Shown here piece by piece: positions 1 through 7,402 of a stretch of 20,006 nucleotides of DNA. The notes beneath the pieces were generated by a model that made no database searches, was not told the origin of the DNA, and was given only the letters and a program-made list of their open reading frames with translations. Each line of letters opens with the position of its first letter. The first letter of the stretch is position 1. A program made the position numbers and the translations under genes. Location of the stretch: the NCBI GenBank assembly GCA_900549525.1, contig UWSJ01000031.1:1-20006 (forward strand), written 5' to 3'. Source of the DNA: an uncultured Coriobacteriaceae bacterium (GTDB lineage: Bacteria; Actinomycetota; Coriobacteriia; Coriobacteriales; Atopobiaceae).

Positions 1-231
1 CGCTATGCCACCGAGGCGAAGATGACGCGCCTCTCTGCCGAGCGCATCGCCCAGTACGAAATCCCCGTCCCGCCTCTCGACGAGCAGCGCCGCATCGTCT
101 CGATCCTCGATCGCTTCGATGCCCTCACCACCTCGCTCACGGACGGCATTCCCGCCGAGATCGAGGCGCGCCGCCAGCAGTATGAGCACTATCGCGACAA
201 GCTCCTCGACTTTCCGCGCAAGGCGGCATGA
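1..231 (+). CDS. hsdS: Type I restriction-modification specificity subunit HsdS, C-terminal fragment
   Basis: The reading frame is open from base 1 to the stop at 229-231, so the gene starts left of the window and only its last 76 codons are seen. HsdS recognises the DNA target and scaffolds HsdM and HsdR. The visible part is the end of the second target-recognition domain followed by the conserved C-terminal helical repeat: the PVPPLDEQRRIVSILDRFD stretch, then GIPAEIEARRQQYEHYRDKL, both hallmarks of type I S subunits. The DNA-contacting part lies outside the window, so specificity cannot be guessed. An internal ATG at base 22 is within the domain and is not a real start. The next genes (ATP-binding protein, hsdR) confirm a type I locus; hsdM is presumably upstream. 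Confidence 0.93.
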   Translation, partial: RYATEAKMTRLSAERIAQYEIPVPPLDEQRRIVSILDRFDALTTSLTDGIPAEIEARRQQYEHYRDKLLDFPRKAA

Positions 232-240
232 CGGGCGCTA

Positions 241-296
241 GCCCTCGAAAACGTGCAATCCCCATCGGCCCCTTGCCCTCGAAAACGTGCAATCCC
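241..296. repeat. Two-copy 22-bp direct repeat behind hsdS
   Basis: An identical 22-base unit containing CCCTCGAAAACGTGCAATCC occurs at 241-262 and 275-296, separated by 12 bases. It starts nine bases after the hsdS stop codon. There is no coding sense to it and no third copy is visible in the window. It could be a short intergenic repeat family, a protein-binding pair or a recombination remnant; the sequence does not decide. Confidence 0.8.
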
Positions 297-432
297 GCAT
301 TGAAGCTGGGGGCCGGACTGGAAAACCCTGTAACGGAGTTCTTTATTCAGATTCGTAATTCGATAAATAATTCTAAACAGTTGCGAAAAACTTCGCGATT
401 TCAGCCTTGATTTACGCAAATCATCGACAGAT

Positions 433-464
433 TTGAGAAAAATTTGGCAACTGTCTACTAAAAT
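433..464 (+). promoter_or_regulatory. Candidate promoter for the ATP-binding protein gene
   Basis: The gap 232-499 becomes distinctly AT-rich from about 330, unlike the surrounding DNA. A TTGAGA at 433-438 and a TAAAAT at 459-464 are candidate -35 and -10 boxes, but the 20-base spacing is long; TACTAA at 456-461 would give 17 bases with a poorer -10. Transcription would begin near 471, after the in-frame GTG at 467 and before the ATG at 500. This supports 500 as the start of translation. A small hairpin (GCGAA/TTCGC, 383-396) lies upstream. Confidence 0.35.
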
Positions 465-499
465 TAGTGAAGTTATCGACCGACCAAATCGGAGGTGCC

Positions 500-1954
500 A
501 TGGAGCGACGAAATCTCGTAGAACTCGTCGAGTCTATCCAACGACGCCAATGCGAGGAGCAGACGGTTGAGGTCAAGGCTGCCACTCAGGGTGCCCCGAA
601 GGTCTATGACACGCTTTCGAGTTTCGCAAACCAAAGCGACGGGGGCGTCATCGTATTTGGGCTCGATGAGGACAACTCGTTCAACGCAGCCGGAGTCTAT
701 GACGCGCAGGCCTTGCAAAAGGCAGTTGCAGAACAGGCCAAAGAAATCGAGCCAGCTCTCGTGCCCGTGTTTGAAGTCGCTGAGTACCAGGGCGTCGTGG
801 TTGTCGGCTGCTACGTTGCGGGGTTGCCCATGGGACAGCGACCGGCATACCGCCGTACGGCCGGGATTACGAAGGGTTCCTTCGTGCGCGTGGGAGACCA
901 AGACCTCCACATGGGCGCTCCCGAGTTATATGAAATCGAATCGTTCAGGAATGGCACGCGCGACGACTTAGACGTGAGCCCCGCTTCCTCCATCGACATG
1001 CTGAGCGATGATTTCGTGCCCAAGTTTGTTCTAGATGCCAAGGCGGAGCGGCCGCATCTCTCCCATAGGTCAACGGACGAGGTGCTTTCCCTCACTGGTG
1101 CCGTGAGAAACGGCGTACCGACGTTGGCGGGCATGCTCACGCTCTCGGACTATCCTCAGCAGGCGTATCCCAACCTCTGCATCACGGCGGTCGTCGTGGC
1201 CGGAACCGAGCTCGGACAAGATGAACGCGGCAACCGGTTTGTGGACAACAAGCGGTTTGAAGGAACGATTGCCCAGATGGTTGAGGACGCGCTTGCCTTC
1301 GTGCGGCGGAATTCGAAGACAAAGACAGTCGTAGTCGACGGGAAGCGGAGGGACGTTCCGGAATACCCCGAGAACGCGGTTCGCGAGGTGCTTGCGAACT
1401 CGCTTATGCACCGCGACTATGGCCCCTACAGCAACGGAACCCCCACGCGCCTCATGCTGTTTAGCGACAGACTCGAGTGCTGGAATCCGGGCGGGATCTA
1501 TGGCGGCCAGAGCGTTGACGACTTGGGCTACGTTAACGTCCAGACGCGCAATCCCACGCTCGTATCTATCTTGGAAATCCAGGGGGTCGCAGAAAACCGC
1601 CATTCGGGCATTCCGGTTATTAGGGACGAGATGAGGAAGGCCGGGCTGCGCCCGCCGGTGTTCATGGATGTGCGTGGGACGTTTACCGTACGTCTATTTA
1701 ACGAGCCGGAGCCCCCCACGGAGGACGCTTCAAGTGCTTCTGGAGAGGCTATTACTCAAGAAGAGATTCTCGCGTTCTGTTCTGTTCCTAGGAGCAGACG
1801 CGAGATAGCGGATCACTTTGGGGTCGGCACCTCCTACATGGGCACGCGCTATCTGAATCCTCTGGTGTCGGCCGGCAGGCTGCTGTGGACGATTCCGGAG
1901 AAGCCGAGGAGCAAGAACCAGAGGTTCATATCGATACGGGGGGAGAAGCGATGA
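500..1954 (+). CDS. AlbA-like / HATPase (Schlafen AlbA_2 + RecG-like C-terminal) ATP-binding protein in type I R-M locus
   Basis: A 484-residue protein with three parts. Residues about 10-130 form a Schlafen AlbA_2-type nucleic-acid-binding domain, with E24-V-K26 and the SSFANQSDGGVIVFG segment at about 40-54. Residues about 285-390 form a divergent GHKL-type ATPase, with E291-N-A-V-R-E, N300, H304-R-D-Y and W328-NPGG. Residues about 425-480 look like a winged helix (SRREIADHFGVGTSYMGTRYL). The start at ATG 500 is preceded by GGAGGT at 491-496; a GTG at 467 in the same frame lacks a ribosome site. The stop overlaps the hsdR start by ATGA. Proteins of this make-up are common beside type I R-M genes and are often annotated as transcriptional regulators or RecG-like, but their role is not settled. 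Codon use is looser and more AT-tolerant than in hsdR, which suggests a separate origin. Confidence 0.88.
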   Translation: MERRNLVELVESIQRRQCEEQTVEVKAATQGAPKVYDTLSSFANQSDGGVIVFGLDEDNSFNAAGVYDAQALQKAVAEQAKEIEPALVPVFEVAEYQGVVVVGCYVAGLPMGQRPAYRRTAGITKGSFVRVGDQDLHMGAPELYEIESFRNGTRDDLDVSPASSIDMLSDDFVPKFVLDAKAERPHLSHRSTDEVLSLTGAVRNGVPTLAGMLTLSDYPQQAYPNLCITAVVVAGTELGQDERGNRFVDNKRFEGTIAQMVEDALAFVRRNSKTKTVVVDGKRRDVPEYPENAVREVLANSLMHRDYGPYSNGTPTRLMLFSDRLECWNPGGIYGGQSVDDLGYVNVQTRNPTLVSILEIQGVAENRHSGIPVIRDEMRKAGLRPPVFMDVRGTFTVRLFNEPEPPTEDASSASGEAITQEEILAFCSVPRSRREIADHFGVGTSYMGTRYLNPLVSAGRLLWTIPEKPRSKNQRFISIRGEKR

Positions 1955-4900
1955 GCGGTAGTCAGGTCTTTGCGAAGGCGGTTGACGGAGCCCCCACAAC
2001 TTACTCCGTCCTGCTTGAGGGGCCGGAGGCCACCGTCTGCGCCGAGGCACCCGTCGCAGCTTCCAATGACGCCGGCTATCAGTCCGAGGCCGAGCTCGAG
2101 GACGCCCTCATCAAGCAGCTTGTCGCCCAGGGCTTCGGCAGGCTCCACGTGCACGACCAGGCCGGTCTTGTCGCCAACCTGCGTGAGCGCATCGAGGAAC
2201 TCAACGGATTTCGGTTCTCCGACGCCGACTGGGACGCGTTCTTCCGCACGCACATCGCCAACGGCACCGAGGGCATCGTCGAGAAGACGCGGCGCATCCA
2301 GCGTAACCCCGTCATCGACTTCACGCTTGCCGACGGCTCGCTCAAAAACGTGATGCTCCTCGACCGCAACCACATCCATCGCAATCGCCTGCAGGTGATG
2401 AACCAGTACGAGGCGAACGAGGGCGCCCACAAGAACCGCTACGACGTCACCATCCTCGTGAACGGCCTGCCGCTCGTGCACATCGAGCTCAAGCGGCGCG
2501 GGGTGGAGCTGCGTCAGGCGTTCAACCAGATCGAGCGCTACCAGCGCGAGAGCTTCTGGAGCGAGTCGGGTCTGTTCCAGTACGTGCAGATCTTCGTGAT
2601 CTCCAACGGCACGCGCACCAAGTACTACTCCAACACGACCCGCTGGCAGAAGACCCGCGAGGGCAAGGGGCGCAAGACCAGTGCCTCCTACCAGTTCACG
2701 AGCTGGTGGACCGACGCCGAGAACCGAAAGATCATGGGGCTCGAGCCTTTTGCGGCAACCTTCCTCTCGCGCGGGACCCTGCTCATGGTACTCACGCACT
2801 ACTGCGTGCTCGACGTGACGGACAGCCTGCTTGTCATGCGCCCGTACCAGATTTGCGCCACCGAGCGCATCCTGAACCGTATCCTCGTCTCGGAGTACGA
2901 CAGGAAGCGCCTGGGCACGCTCGACGCCGGCGGCTACGTGTGGCACACCACGGGCTCCGGCAAGACGCTCACCTCGTTCAAGACGGCGGTACTCGCGAGC
3001 GAGATGGAGGGCGTGGACAAGGTTCTCTTCGTGGTCGACCGCAAGGACCTCGACTACCAGACCATGAAGGAATACAACAGGTTCCAGGCTGGGGCGGTCA
3101 ACGGCTCCAACAACACGGCCGCGCTCAGGAAGAACCTGGAGTCCAAGGATGCCGACAGACGCATCTGTGTCACTACCATCCAGAAGCTCGCGGTCTACCT
3201 TTCCCAGGCCGAGCGCGGCAACGAGGTCTTCTCGCGCCACGTCGTGTTCATCTTCGACGAGTGCCACCGTTCACAGTTCGGCAAGATGCACAAGGCCATC
3301 ACGGCCTGGTTCAGGAACTACCACCTCTTTGGCTTCACAGGCACGCCCATCTTCGCCAAGAACGCCGGATCGGGCGGCGACCCGGAGCTGCGCACCACGG
3401 CCCAGGCCTTTGGCGACTGCCTGCACAAGTACACGGTGGTGAACGCCATCGACGACGGCAACGTCCTGCCCTTCCGCGTGGACTACGTACGCACCTTCAA
3501 GCATGCCGACGGCCGGCCGGACGAGCAGGTGGAGGGCATCGATACCAACACCGCTTGGCAGAATCAGCACCGCATCCGGCTTGTGAGCGAGTACATCCTC
3601 GACCACTTCGACCAGAAGACCAAGCGCAGGGGCGCCTCGTACAGCGTCGGGGGCGAGCGGCGACGGGGCTTCAGCGCCATTCTCGCCTGCGACTCCGTCC
3701 CCTCGGCGCAGGCCTACTACGCTATGATCCGCGAGCTCGATGCCGCGCACCCTGCCGGCCAGCGGCTCAAGGTTGCGACCATCTTCACCTACGAGCCCAA
3801 CGCCGACGAGGAAGGTGCCGACGGTATGCTCGCGGACGAGAGCATGGACACCTCCGGCATGGCCCAGGCCGACCGCGACTTCCTCGACGCTGCCATCCGC
3901 GACTACAACGCCATGTTTGGTACGAGCTGCAGCACCGACGCCAAGGGCTTCGACACGTACTACAAGGACGTGTCCATCCGCATGAAGGGCGACGACGGAA
4001 CGAAGGCGCTTCCCGAGGGCGAGTGCCTCGACCTGCTTATCGTGGTCGACATGTTCCTCACGGGCTTCGACGCCAAGACGCTCAACACCCTCTGGGTGGA
4101 CAAGAACCTGCGCATGCACGGGCTCATCCAGGCCTTCAGCCGCACCAACCGTATCCTCAACTCGGTCAAGACCTACGGCAACATCGTCTGCTTCCGCGAC
4201 CTCTCGAAGCGGGTCGACGAAGCCCTGGGACTCTTCGGCGACCCGAACGCCGGCGGCATCGTGCTTCTCAAGCCCTACGAGACCTACCTCAAGGCCCATG
4301 CGGAGAAGCTGGCGAAGCTCCGTGAGGCCTTTCCGCTCGACGGCAACTTTGCCTGCCTTGGGGTGGGGGGCGAGCGCGAGCTCGTGCGGACGTTTGGTCA
4401 GATTCTGCGGCTCCGCAACATCCTCCAGAGCTTCGACGCCTTTGCGGCTGACGACCCCATGGGCGAGCGTGAGCTCCAGGACTACCAGAGCCACTACCTC
4501 GACCTTGCCGACAAGTACAAGCGTCAGCAGAAGGCCGAGCTTACGAGCATCGCCAGCGACCTCGTCTTCGAGATGGAGCTCGTGAGCCAGGTCGACGTCA
4601 ACATCGACTACATCCTCATGCTGGTGGAGCGGCTCCACGGCGACAACGTGAACGACAGGGAGATTGCGGAGAAGATACGCAGCTCTGTCGCGTCCTCGCC
4701 GGAGCTGCGTGACAAGGCCGAGCTCATCGAGGCCTTCCTGAGGACCGTCGGCTTCGACGACGAGGCGTCTGACGCGGTCGAGCTCGTGCCGGTGCAGCGT
4801 CACGAGCGCATTCAGGAAGAGTGGAAGCGTTTCGTCGCCAAGTCCATGGAGGACGATATCTCCCGGGCGGTGGCGGAGCAGAACCTTAAGCCTGCCGAAA

Positions 4901-5157
4901 CCCGGGAACTCATCTCCGAGGCCTTCGAGGCGGGGGAGGTGCCGGACCAGGGTGTGTCCGTCGGCCGGATTCTCAAGCCCGTCTCGCGCTTTGCCAAGGG
5001 AAACCCGTATGGTGAGAAGCGTCGCGCGGCCCTGGACTTCCTCTGGGCGTTCTATGGCAAGTACCGGAGCCTCACGCGTGCGTATCCCGTCGTAACGGAC
5101 TACGATTCGGGGGATGTGCGAAAGGGGATTCGCCGGAGGATTGGGAGTCACGTATGA
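1951..5157 (+). CDS. hsdR: Type I restriction endonuclease subunit R (HsdR)
   Basis: A 1068-residue motor and nuclease subunit that translocates and cleaves DNA lacking HsdM methylation. The PD-(D/E)xK nuclease is at the N-terminus: D165 in RYDVTILVNG, then E179-L-K181. The SF2 helicase motor follows, with Walker A HTTGSGKT at about 332-339, the DEAD-type box DECH at 436-439, FTGTP about 30 residues later, and the late motif FSRTNRIL. The C-terminal third is helical and charged, as in the region that docks onto HsdS-HsdM. Length matches the family. The start at ATG 1951 overlaps the previous stop (ATGA), with GGGGGAG at 1938-1944 as ribosome site; an in-frame ATG at 1885 lies inside the upstream gene and is rejected. 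All motifs are intact, so the subunit should be active if HsdM is present. Confidence 0.96.
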   Translation: MSGSQVFAKAVDGAPTTYSVLLEGPEATVCAEAPVAASNDAGYQSEAELEDALIKQLVAQGFGRLHVHDQAGLVANLRERIEELNGFRFSDADWDAFFRTHIANGTEGIVEKTRRIQRNPVIDFTLADGSLKNVMLLDRNHIHRNRLQVMNQYEANEGAHKNRYDVTILVNGLPLVHIELKRRGVELRQAFNQIERYQRESFWSESGLFQYVQIFVISNGTRTKYYSNTTRWQKTREGKGRKTSASYQFTSWWTDAENRKIMGLEPFAATFLSRGTLLMVLTHYCVLDVTDSLLVMRPYQICATERILNRILVSEYDRKRLGTLDAGGYVWHTTGSGKTLTSFKTAVLASEMEGVDKVLFVVDRKDLDYQTMKEYNRFQAGAVNGSNNTAALRKNLESKDADRRICVTTIQKLAVYLSQAERGNEVFSRHVVFIFDECHRSQFGKMHKAITAWFRNYHLFGFTGTPIFAKNAGSGGDPELRTTAQAFGDCLHKYTVVNAIDDGNVLPFRVDYVRTFKHADGRPDEQVEGIDTNTAWQNQHRIRLVSEYILDHFDQKTKRRGASYSVGGERRRGFSAILACDSVPSAQAYYAMIRELDAAHPAGQRLKVATIFTYEPNADEEGADGMLADESMDTSGMAQADRDFLDAAIRDYNAMFGTSCSTDAKGFDTYYKDVSIRMKGDDGTKALPEGECLDLLIVVDMFLTGFDAKTLNTLWVDKNLRMHGLIQAFSRTNRILNSVKTYGNIVCFRDLSKRVDEALGLFGDPNAGGIVLLKPYETYLKAHAEKLAKLREAFPLDGNFACLGVGGERELVRTFGQILRLRNILQSFDAFAADDPMGERELQDYQSHYLDLADKYKRQQKAELTSIASDLVFEMELVSQVDVNIDYILMLVERLHGDNVNDREIAEKIRSSVASSPELRDKAELIEAFLRTVGFDDEASDAVELVPVQRHERIQEEWKRFVAKSMEDDISRAVAEQNLKPAETRELISEAFEAGEVPDQGVSVGRILKPVSRFAKGNPYGEKRRAALDFLWAFYGKYRSLTRAYPVVTDYDSGDVRKGIRRRIGSHV

Positions 5158-6110
5158 AGGTTGCGCTGCTTGAGCCGCTGGGTGTGCCGGAGGCTACGAT
5201 TCGCGAGCTTGCTGCCCCTATCGAGGCGGCCGGCCACGAGTTCGTCTCCTTTGCCGAGAAGACCACGGACGTGGCGGAGCTCGCGCGGCGCTCCGAAGGC
5301 GCCGACGTGGTGATGATTGCCAACAACCCGTACCCCGCCGAGGCGGTTCGCGCGGCGGACAGGCTCAAGATGATCGCCGTGGCGTTCACGGGCATCGACC
5401 ATGTGGGGCTCGACGCCTGCCGCGAGCGTGGGGTGACGGTGTGCAACTGCGTCGGCTACTCGGACGTGAGTGTGGCCGAGCTCACCGTGGGCCTCACCAT
5501 CGACGTGCTGCGCCATGTGGTGCCGGCGGACGCCGCCGTGCGCGCGGGTGGCACGTCGGCCGGACTCATGGGCCGCGAGATCGCCGACAAGACGGTGGGC
5601 ATCGTGGGCACGGGCCACATCGGCTGCGCGGCGGGCAGGCTCTTCCGGGCGTTTGGCGCCCGCGTGCTGGGCTATGCCCGTCACGAGAGCGCAGCGGCCG
5701 CCGAGGCGGGTATCGAGCAGGTGGGGCTTGCGGAGCTGCTGGCCCAGTCCGACATCGTGAGCCTGCACGTGCCGCTCAACGACGGCACGCGCGGCTGGTT
5801 TGACGCGGACAAGCTCTCGGCCATGAAGGACGGCGCGGTCTTCATCAACTGCGCGCGCGGTGCCATCGTGGACAACGACGCGTTGGCGGCGGCGCTCGCC
5901 TCCGGCAAGCTCTCCGGTGCGGGCGTGGACGTCTTCGACATGGAGCCTCCGCTGCCCGAGGGCTTTGCGCTCGCGAGTGCCAAGAACTGCGTGCTCACGC
6001 CGCACGTGGCCTTCCTCACCAAGGAGGCCATGCAGCGCCGCGCCAAGATCGAGTTCGACAACGTGACTGCGTGGCTGGCCGGCGAACCACAGAACGTCTG
6101 CGCGCTGTAG
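5154..6110 (+). CDS. D-2-hydroxyacid dehydrogenase family protein (NAD-dependent)
   Basis: A 318-residue cytoplasmic oxidoreductase of the D-isomer 2-hydroxyacid dehydrogenase family (phosphoglycerate, D-lactate and related dehydrogenases), which interconverts 2-oxo acids and D-2-hydroxy acids with NAD(P)H. The Rossmann motif G152-T-G-H-I-G157 is clear, and the catalytic trio is in place: R235 in NCARGAIVD, E264 in DVFDMEPPLP and H284 in TPHVAF. There is no C-terminal ACT domain, so it is the short form; the exact substrate cannot be read. The ATG at 5154 overlaps the hsdR stop (ATGA), with GGAGGA at 5135-5140, so translation is probably coupled to hsdR. That is an odd partnership for a metabolic enzyme and may mark the edge of the restriction island. 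Confidence 0.92.
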   Translation: MKVALLEPLGVPEATIRELAAPIEAAGHEFVSFAEKTTDVAELARRSEGADVVMIANNPYPAEAVRAADRLKMIAVAFTGIDHVGLDACRERGVTVCNCVGYSDVSVAELTVGLTIDVLRHVVPADAAVRAGGTSAGLMGREIADKTVGIVGTGHIGCAAGRLFRAFGARVLGYARHESAAAAEAGIEQVGLAELLAQSDIVSLHVPLNDGTRGWFDADKLSAMKDGAVFINCARGAIVDNDALAAALASGKLSGAGVDVFDMEPPLPEGFALASAKNCVLTPHVAFLTKEAMQRRAKIEFDNVTAWLAGEPQNVCAL

Positions 6111-6111
6111 G

Positions 6112-6174
6112 ACCGTTCGGCTCGCGTGGGGTGCCCGCGTGCGGCGGGCGCTTCTCGGGATAATCGCGAACGGT
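6112..6174 (+). terminator. Nested inverted repeat after the dehydrogenase gene, probable terminator
   Basis: Two stems are nested. The outer one is ACCGTTCG (6112-6119) with CGAACGGT (6167-6174), perfect over 8 bp. The inner one is GTGCCCGC (6131-6138) with GCGGGCGC (6144-6151), 8 bp with one G-T pair and a 5-base loop. It starts right after the stop codon and has no U-run, like many terminators proposed for high-GC bacteria. Confidence 0.45.
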
Positions 6175-6262
6175 GTCTTGTCCGCGATGAGCGGCATGTT
6201 TCCTCAAGCTGAACCGCTCGCCGGAATTTGGGTTTCTCGGGTGAGGGTTGAGCGGGGTGGGG

Positions 6263-6268
6263 TAGACT
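6263..6268 (+). promoter_or_regulatory. Candidate -10 box (TAGACT) for the cold-shock gene
   Basis: TAGACT preceded by GGGG, about 90 bases upstream of the csp start. No convincing -35 box is present at 16-18 bases. It would yield a leader of roughly 80 bases that contains both hairpins at 6301-6338. Confidence 0.3.
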
Positions 6269-6300
6269 AGTCCCCGTGACCGCGAGGTCGCATTTGTTCC

Positions 6301-6338
6301 GCGCCGCAAGGCGCAATGTGTTGCCCCCGGAGGGGCAA
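6301..6338 (+). promoter_or_regulatory. Two tandem hairpins in the csp leader
   Basis: The first hairpin is GCGCC-GCAA-GGCGC (6301-6314), a 5-bp stem closed by a GNRA-type tetraloop. The second is TTGCCCC-CGGA-GGGGCAA (6321-6338), a perfect 7-bp stem. They end 18 bases before the csp ATG, just ahead of the purine-rich GAAAGAAAGG ribosome site. Cold-shock leaders are known to be structured and to control stability and translation; that role here is inferred. Confidence 0.6.
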
Positions 6339-6356
6339 ACGAAAGAAAGGCACGTC

Positions 6357-6563
6357 ATGGCACAGGGCACTGTTAAGTGGTTCAACCCGGACAAGGGCTA
6401 CGGCTTCATCTCTCGTGAGGACGGCGACGACCTGTTCGTCCACTACTCCGAGATCCAGATGGACGGCTTCAAGACCCTGGACGAGGGCCAGGCCGTCGAG
6501 TTTGACATCACCACCGGCCAGAACGGCAAGCTCCAGGCTTCCAACGTCCGCAAGCTCGCCTAA
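6357..6563 (+). CDS. csp: Cold-shock protein, CspA family
   Basis: A 68-residue single cold-shock domain, the standard size. It begins MAQGTVKWFNPDKGYGFIS and carries both nucleic-acid-binding motifs: RNP1 KGYGFIS at about 13-19 and RNP2 DLFVHYSEI at about 27-35. Such proteins bind single-stranded RNA and DNA and act as RNA chaperones in the cytoplasm. The ATG at 6357 follows the AAAGG ribosome site at 6346-6350; an in-frame upstream ATP-independent extension to base 6276 would read through the leader hairpins and is not used. It is a single-gene unit: its own leader in front, a strong terminator behind. Codon use is strongly biased, which suggests high expression. Confidence 0.97.
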   Translation: MAQGTVKWFNPDKGYGFISREDGDDLFVHYSEIQMDGFKTLDEGQAVEFDITTGQNGKLQASNVRKLA

Positions 6564-6586
6564 GTTCGACTCACATAGATCGAGCC

Positions 6587-6619
6587 AAGAGGGGTGCCTT
6601 CGGGTGCCTCTCTTTTTTT
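6587..6619 (+). terminator. Rho-independent terminator of csp
   Basis: A 12-bp stem starts at 6587 (AAGAGGGGTGCC) and pairs with GGTGCCTCTCTT, with a TTCG tetraloop at 6599-6602 and three G-T pairs. Seven T residues at 6613-6619 follow directly. It lies 24 bases after the csp stop and is the clearest intrinsic terminator in the window. Confidence 0.93.
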
Positions 6620-6684
6620 CTATTGCGTACGGTATGGCTGCGTGTCTGGGGCTTGATGTGCGGGGCGCTCGTCGCCGCCGTGCG

Positions 6685-6835
6685 TGCTGTTATCGCCCGA
6701 AAATGCGGGCCAAACGGTAACCCGGCCGCTTCGCGTCCGAAAGCGCGGGCCAAACGGTAATTCTGAGAGCCAGATATTACCGTTTGGCCCGCATCCTGTT
6801 GCCACGATTACCGTAGCGTGCGCATTTTGTCGCCA
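6685..6835. repeat. Cluster of four copies of a ~30-bp intergenic repeat (core GCGGGCCAAACGGTAA)
   Basis: The gene-free stretch 6620-6929 holds three exact copies of GCGGGCCAAACGGTAA: plus strand at 6705-6720 and 6745-6760 (40-bp period) and minus strand at 6777-6792. A diverged fourth copy lies on the minus strand at about 6808-6835. The similarity extends to the left of the core as TGGCGACAAAATG, best seen in the third and fourth copies. The second and third copies form a perfect 17-bp stem with a 14-base loop; the first can instead pair with the third over 18 bp. No credible gene is seen in the stretch. Confidence 0.85.
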
Positions 6836-6929
6836 TGGCTTCCGCAACGCGCGCTGTTGACGCCCGAGGTCATGTGTGTTGGATGTGCCGAGAAGGGCTT
6901 TGACGCGTAAAGAATAGCGGCGCCCGTCC

Positions 6930-7301
6930 CTACTTGACCTGGATGACCTGGCCCACGCCGAAGCCGGCATTGCGAACGACCTGCTTCAGATGGTTGGTGT
7001 CGGCAGTCTGCTTGGTGTGGACGAGCGCCTCGCCGTCCTTGAGGCTCACCTCGGCAAAGGTGCCGTTCTCGGCGTTGAACGAGTTGGCAATCTTGTTGGC
7101 GCAGTTGTTACAGGACATGCCCGTGACCTCGACCTTGTACTCGTGTGGGTAGTTGGCGACGTCCTTGTCCTTGGGCCCCTTTAGGCGAACCGACTCGTCC
7201 GGCTCGCAGCAGCCCGCCTTGCCGCCTGCGAGGATGTACTTGCGAACGATCAGGACGACCGCGACCACGACGGCGGCCACGACGATGACGTTGACAACCA
7301 T
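6930..7301 (-). CDS. Membrane-anchored heavy-metal-associated (HMA) domain protein with FeoB-associated-like N-terminus
   Basis: A 123-residue protein in two parts. Residues 2-26 are a single hydrophobic segment followed by RKY and a Cys pair (C31-C32), much like the small FeoB-associated Cys-rich membrane proteins. Residues about 54-122 are an HMA domain with the metal motif M62-S-C64-N-N-C67 in VEVTGMSCNNCANKI, as in CopZ and the N-terminal domains of copper ATPases. The positive residues after the membrane segment suggest a cytoplasmic HMA domain. A role in handling Cu(I) or another soft metal is likely, but no transporter gene is adjacent. The ATG at 7301 has AGAAGG in front; a longer in-frame start at 7352 would bury the membrane segment. 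A palindromic site at 7374-7387 suggests metal-dependent control. Confidence 0.88.
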   Translation of the reverse strand: MVVNVIVVAAVVVAVVLIVRKYILAGGKAGCCEPDESVRLKGPKDKDVANYPHEYKVEVTGMSCNNCANKIANSFNAENGTFAEVSLKDGEALVHTKQTADTNHLKQVVRNAGFGVGQVIQVK

Positions 7302-7373
7302 GCTGTGCCTTCTTTCGGGCTTGGAGCCGAGTGACGGTATGCGGGACGCCACCCCGGCCTCCGGATGCTTTAC

Positions 7374-7387
7374 TTAGCGTTGGCTAA
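7374..7387. promoter_or_regulatory. Candidate DtxR/IdeR-type metalloregulator operator
   Basis: TTAGCGTTGGCTAA is a perfect dyad (TTAGC/GCTAA with a 4-base centre). With the following C it matches 11 of 15 positions of the DtxR-family box TTAGGTTAGCCTAAC. It lies about 75 bases upstream of the HMA gene start, just downstream of the candidate -10 on that strand, a position suited to repression. Confidence 0.45.
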
Positions 7388-7402
7388 CTTCTGACGTGAC
7401 CG

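Noticed and set aside
241..296. CRISPR-like start of an array
   Set aside because: Only two units with a 12-base gap, too short for a spacer.
228..419. Short frames in the spacer behind hsdS (228-410 plus, 189-419 minus)
   Set aside because: They include the direct repeat and AT-rich spacer and lack ribosome sites or family resemblance.
467..499. GTG at 467 as start of the AlbA/HATPase protein
   Set aside because: No ribosome site and it precedes the probable transcription start; ATG 500 has GGAGGT in front.
1849..5151. Very long open frames on the minus strand opposite hsdR (1849-3267, 3271-5151) and a 539-codon frame on the plus strand (2706-4325)
   Set aside because: They mirror the GC-rich third-position pattern of hsdR. 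None has a recognisable domain, while hsdR has every expected motif.
6620..6970. Small open frames in both strands across the repeat cluster (such as the 116-codon minus-strand frame ending at 6620)
   Set aside because: They overlap the HMA gene or run through repeats and a terminator, with no ribosome site and no domain.
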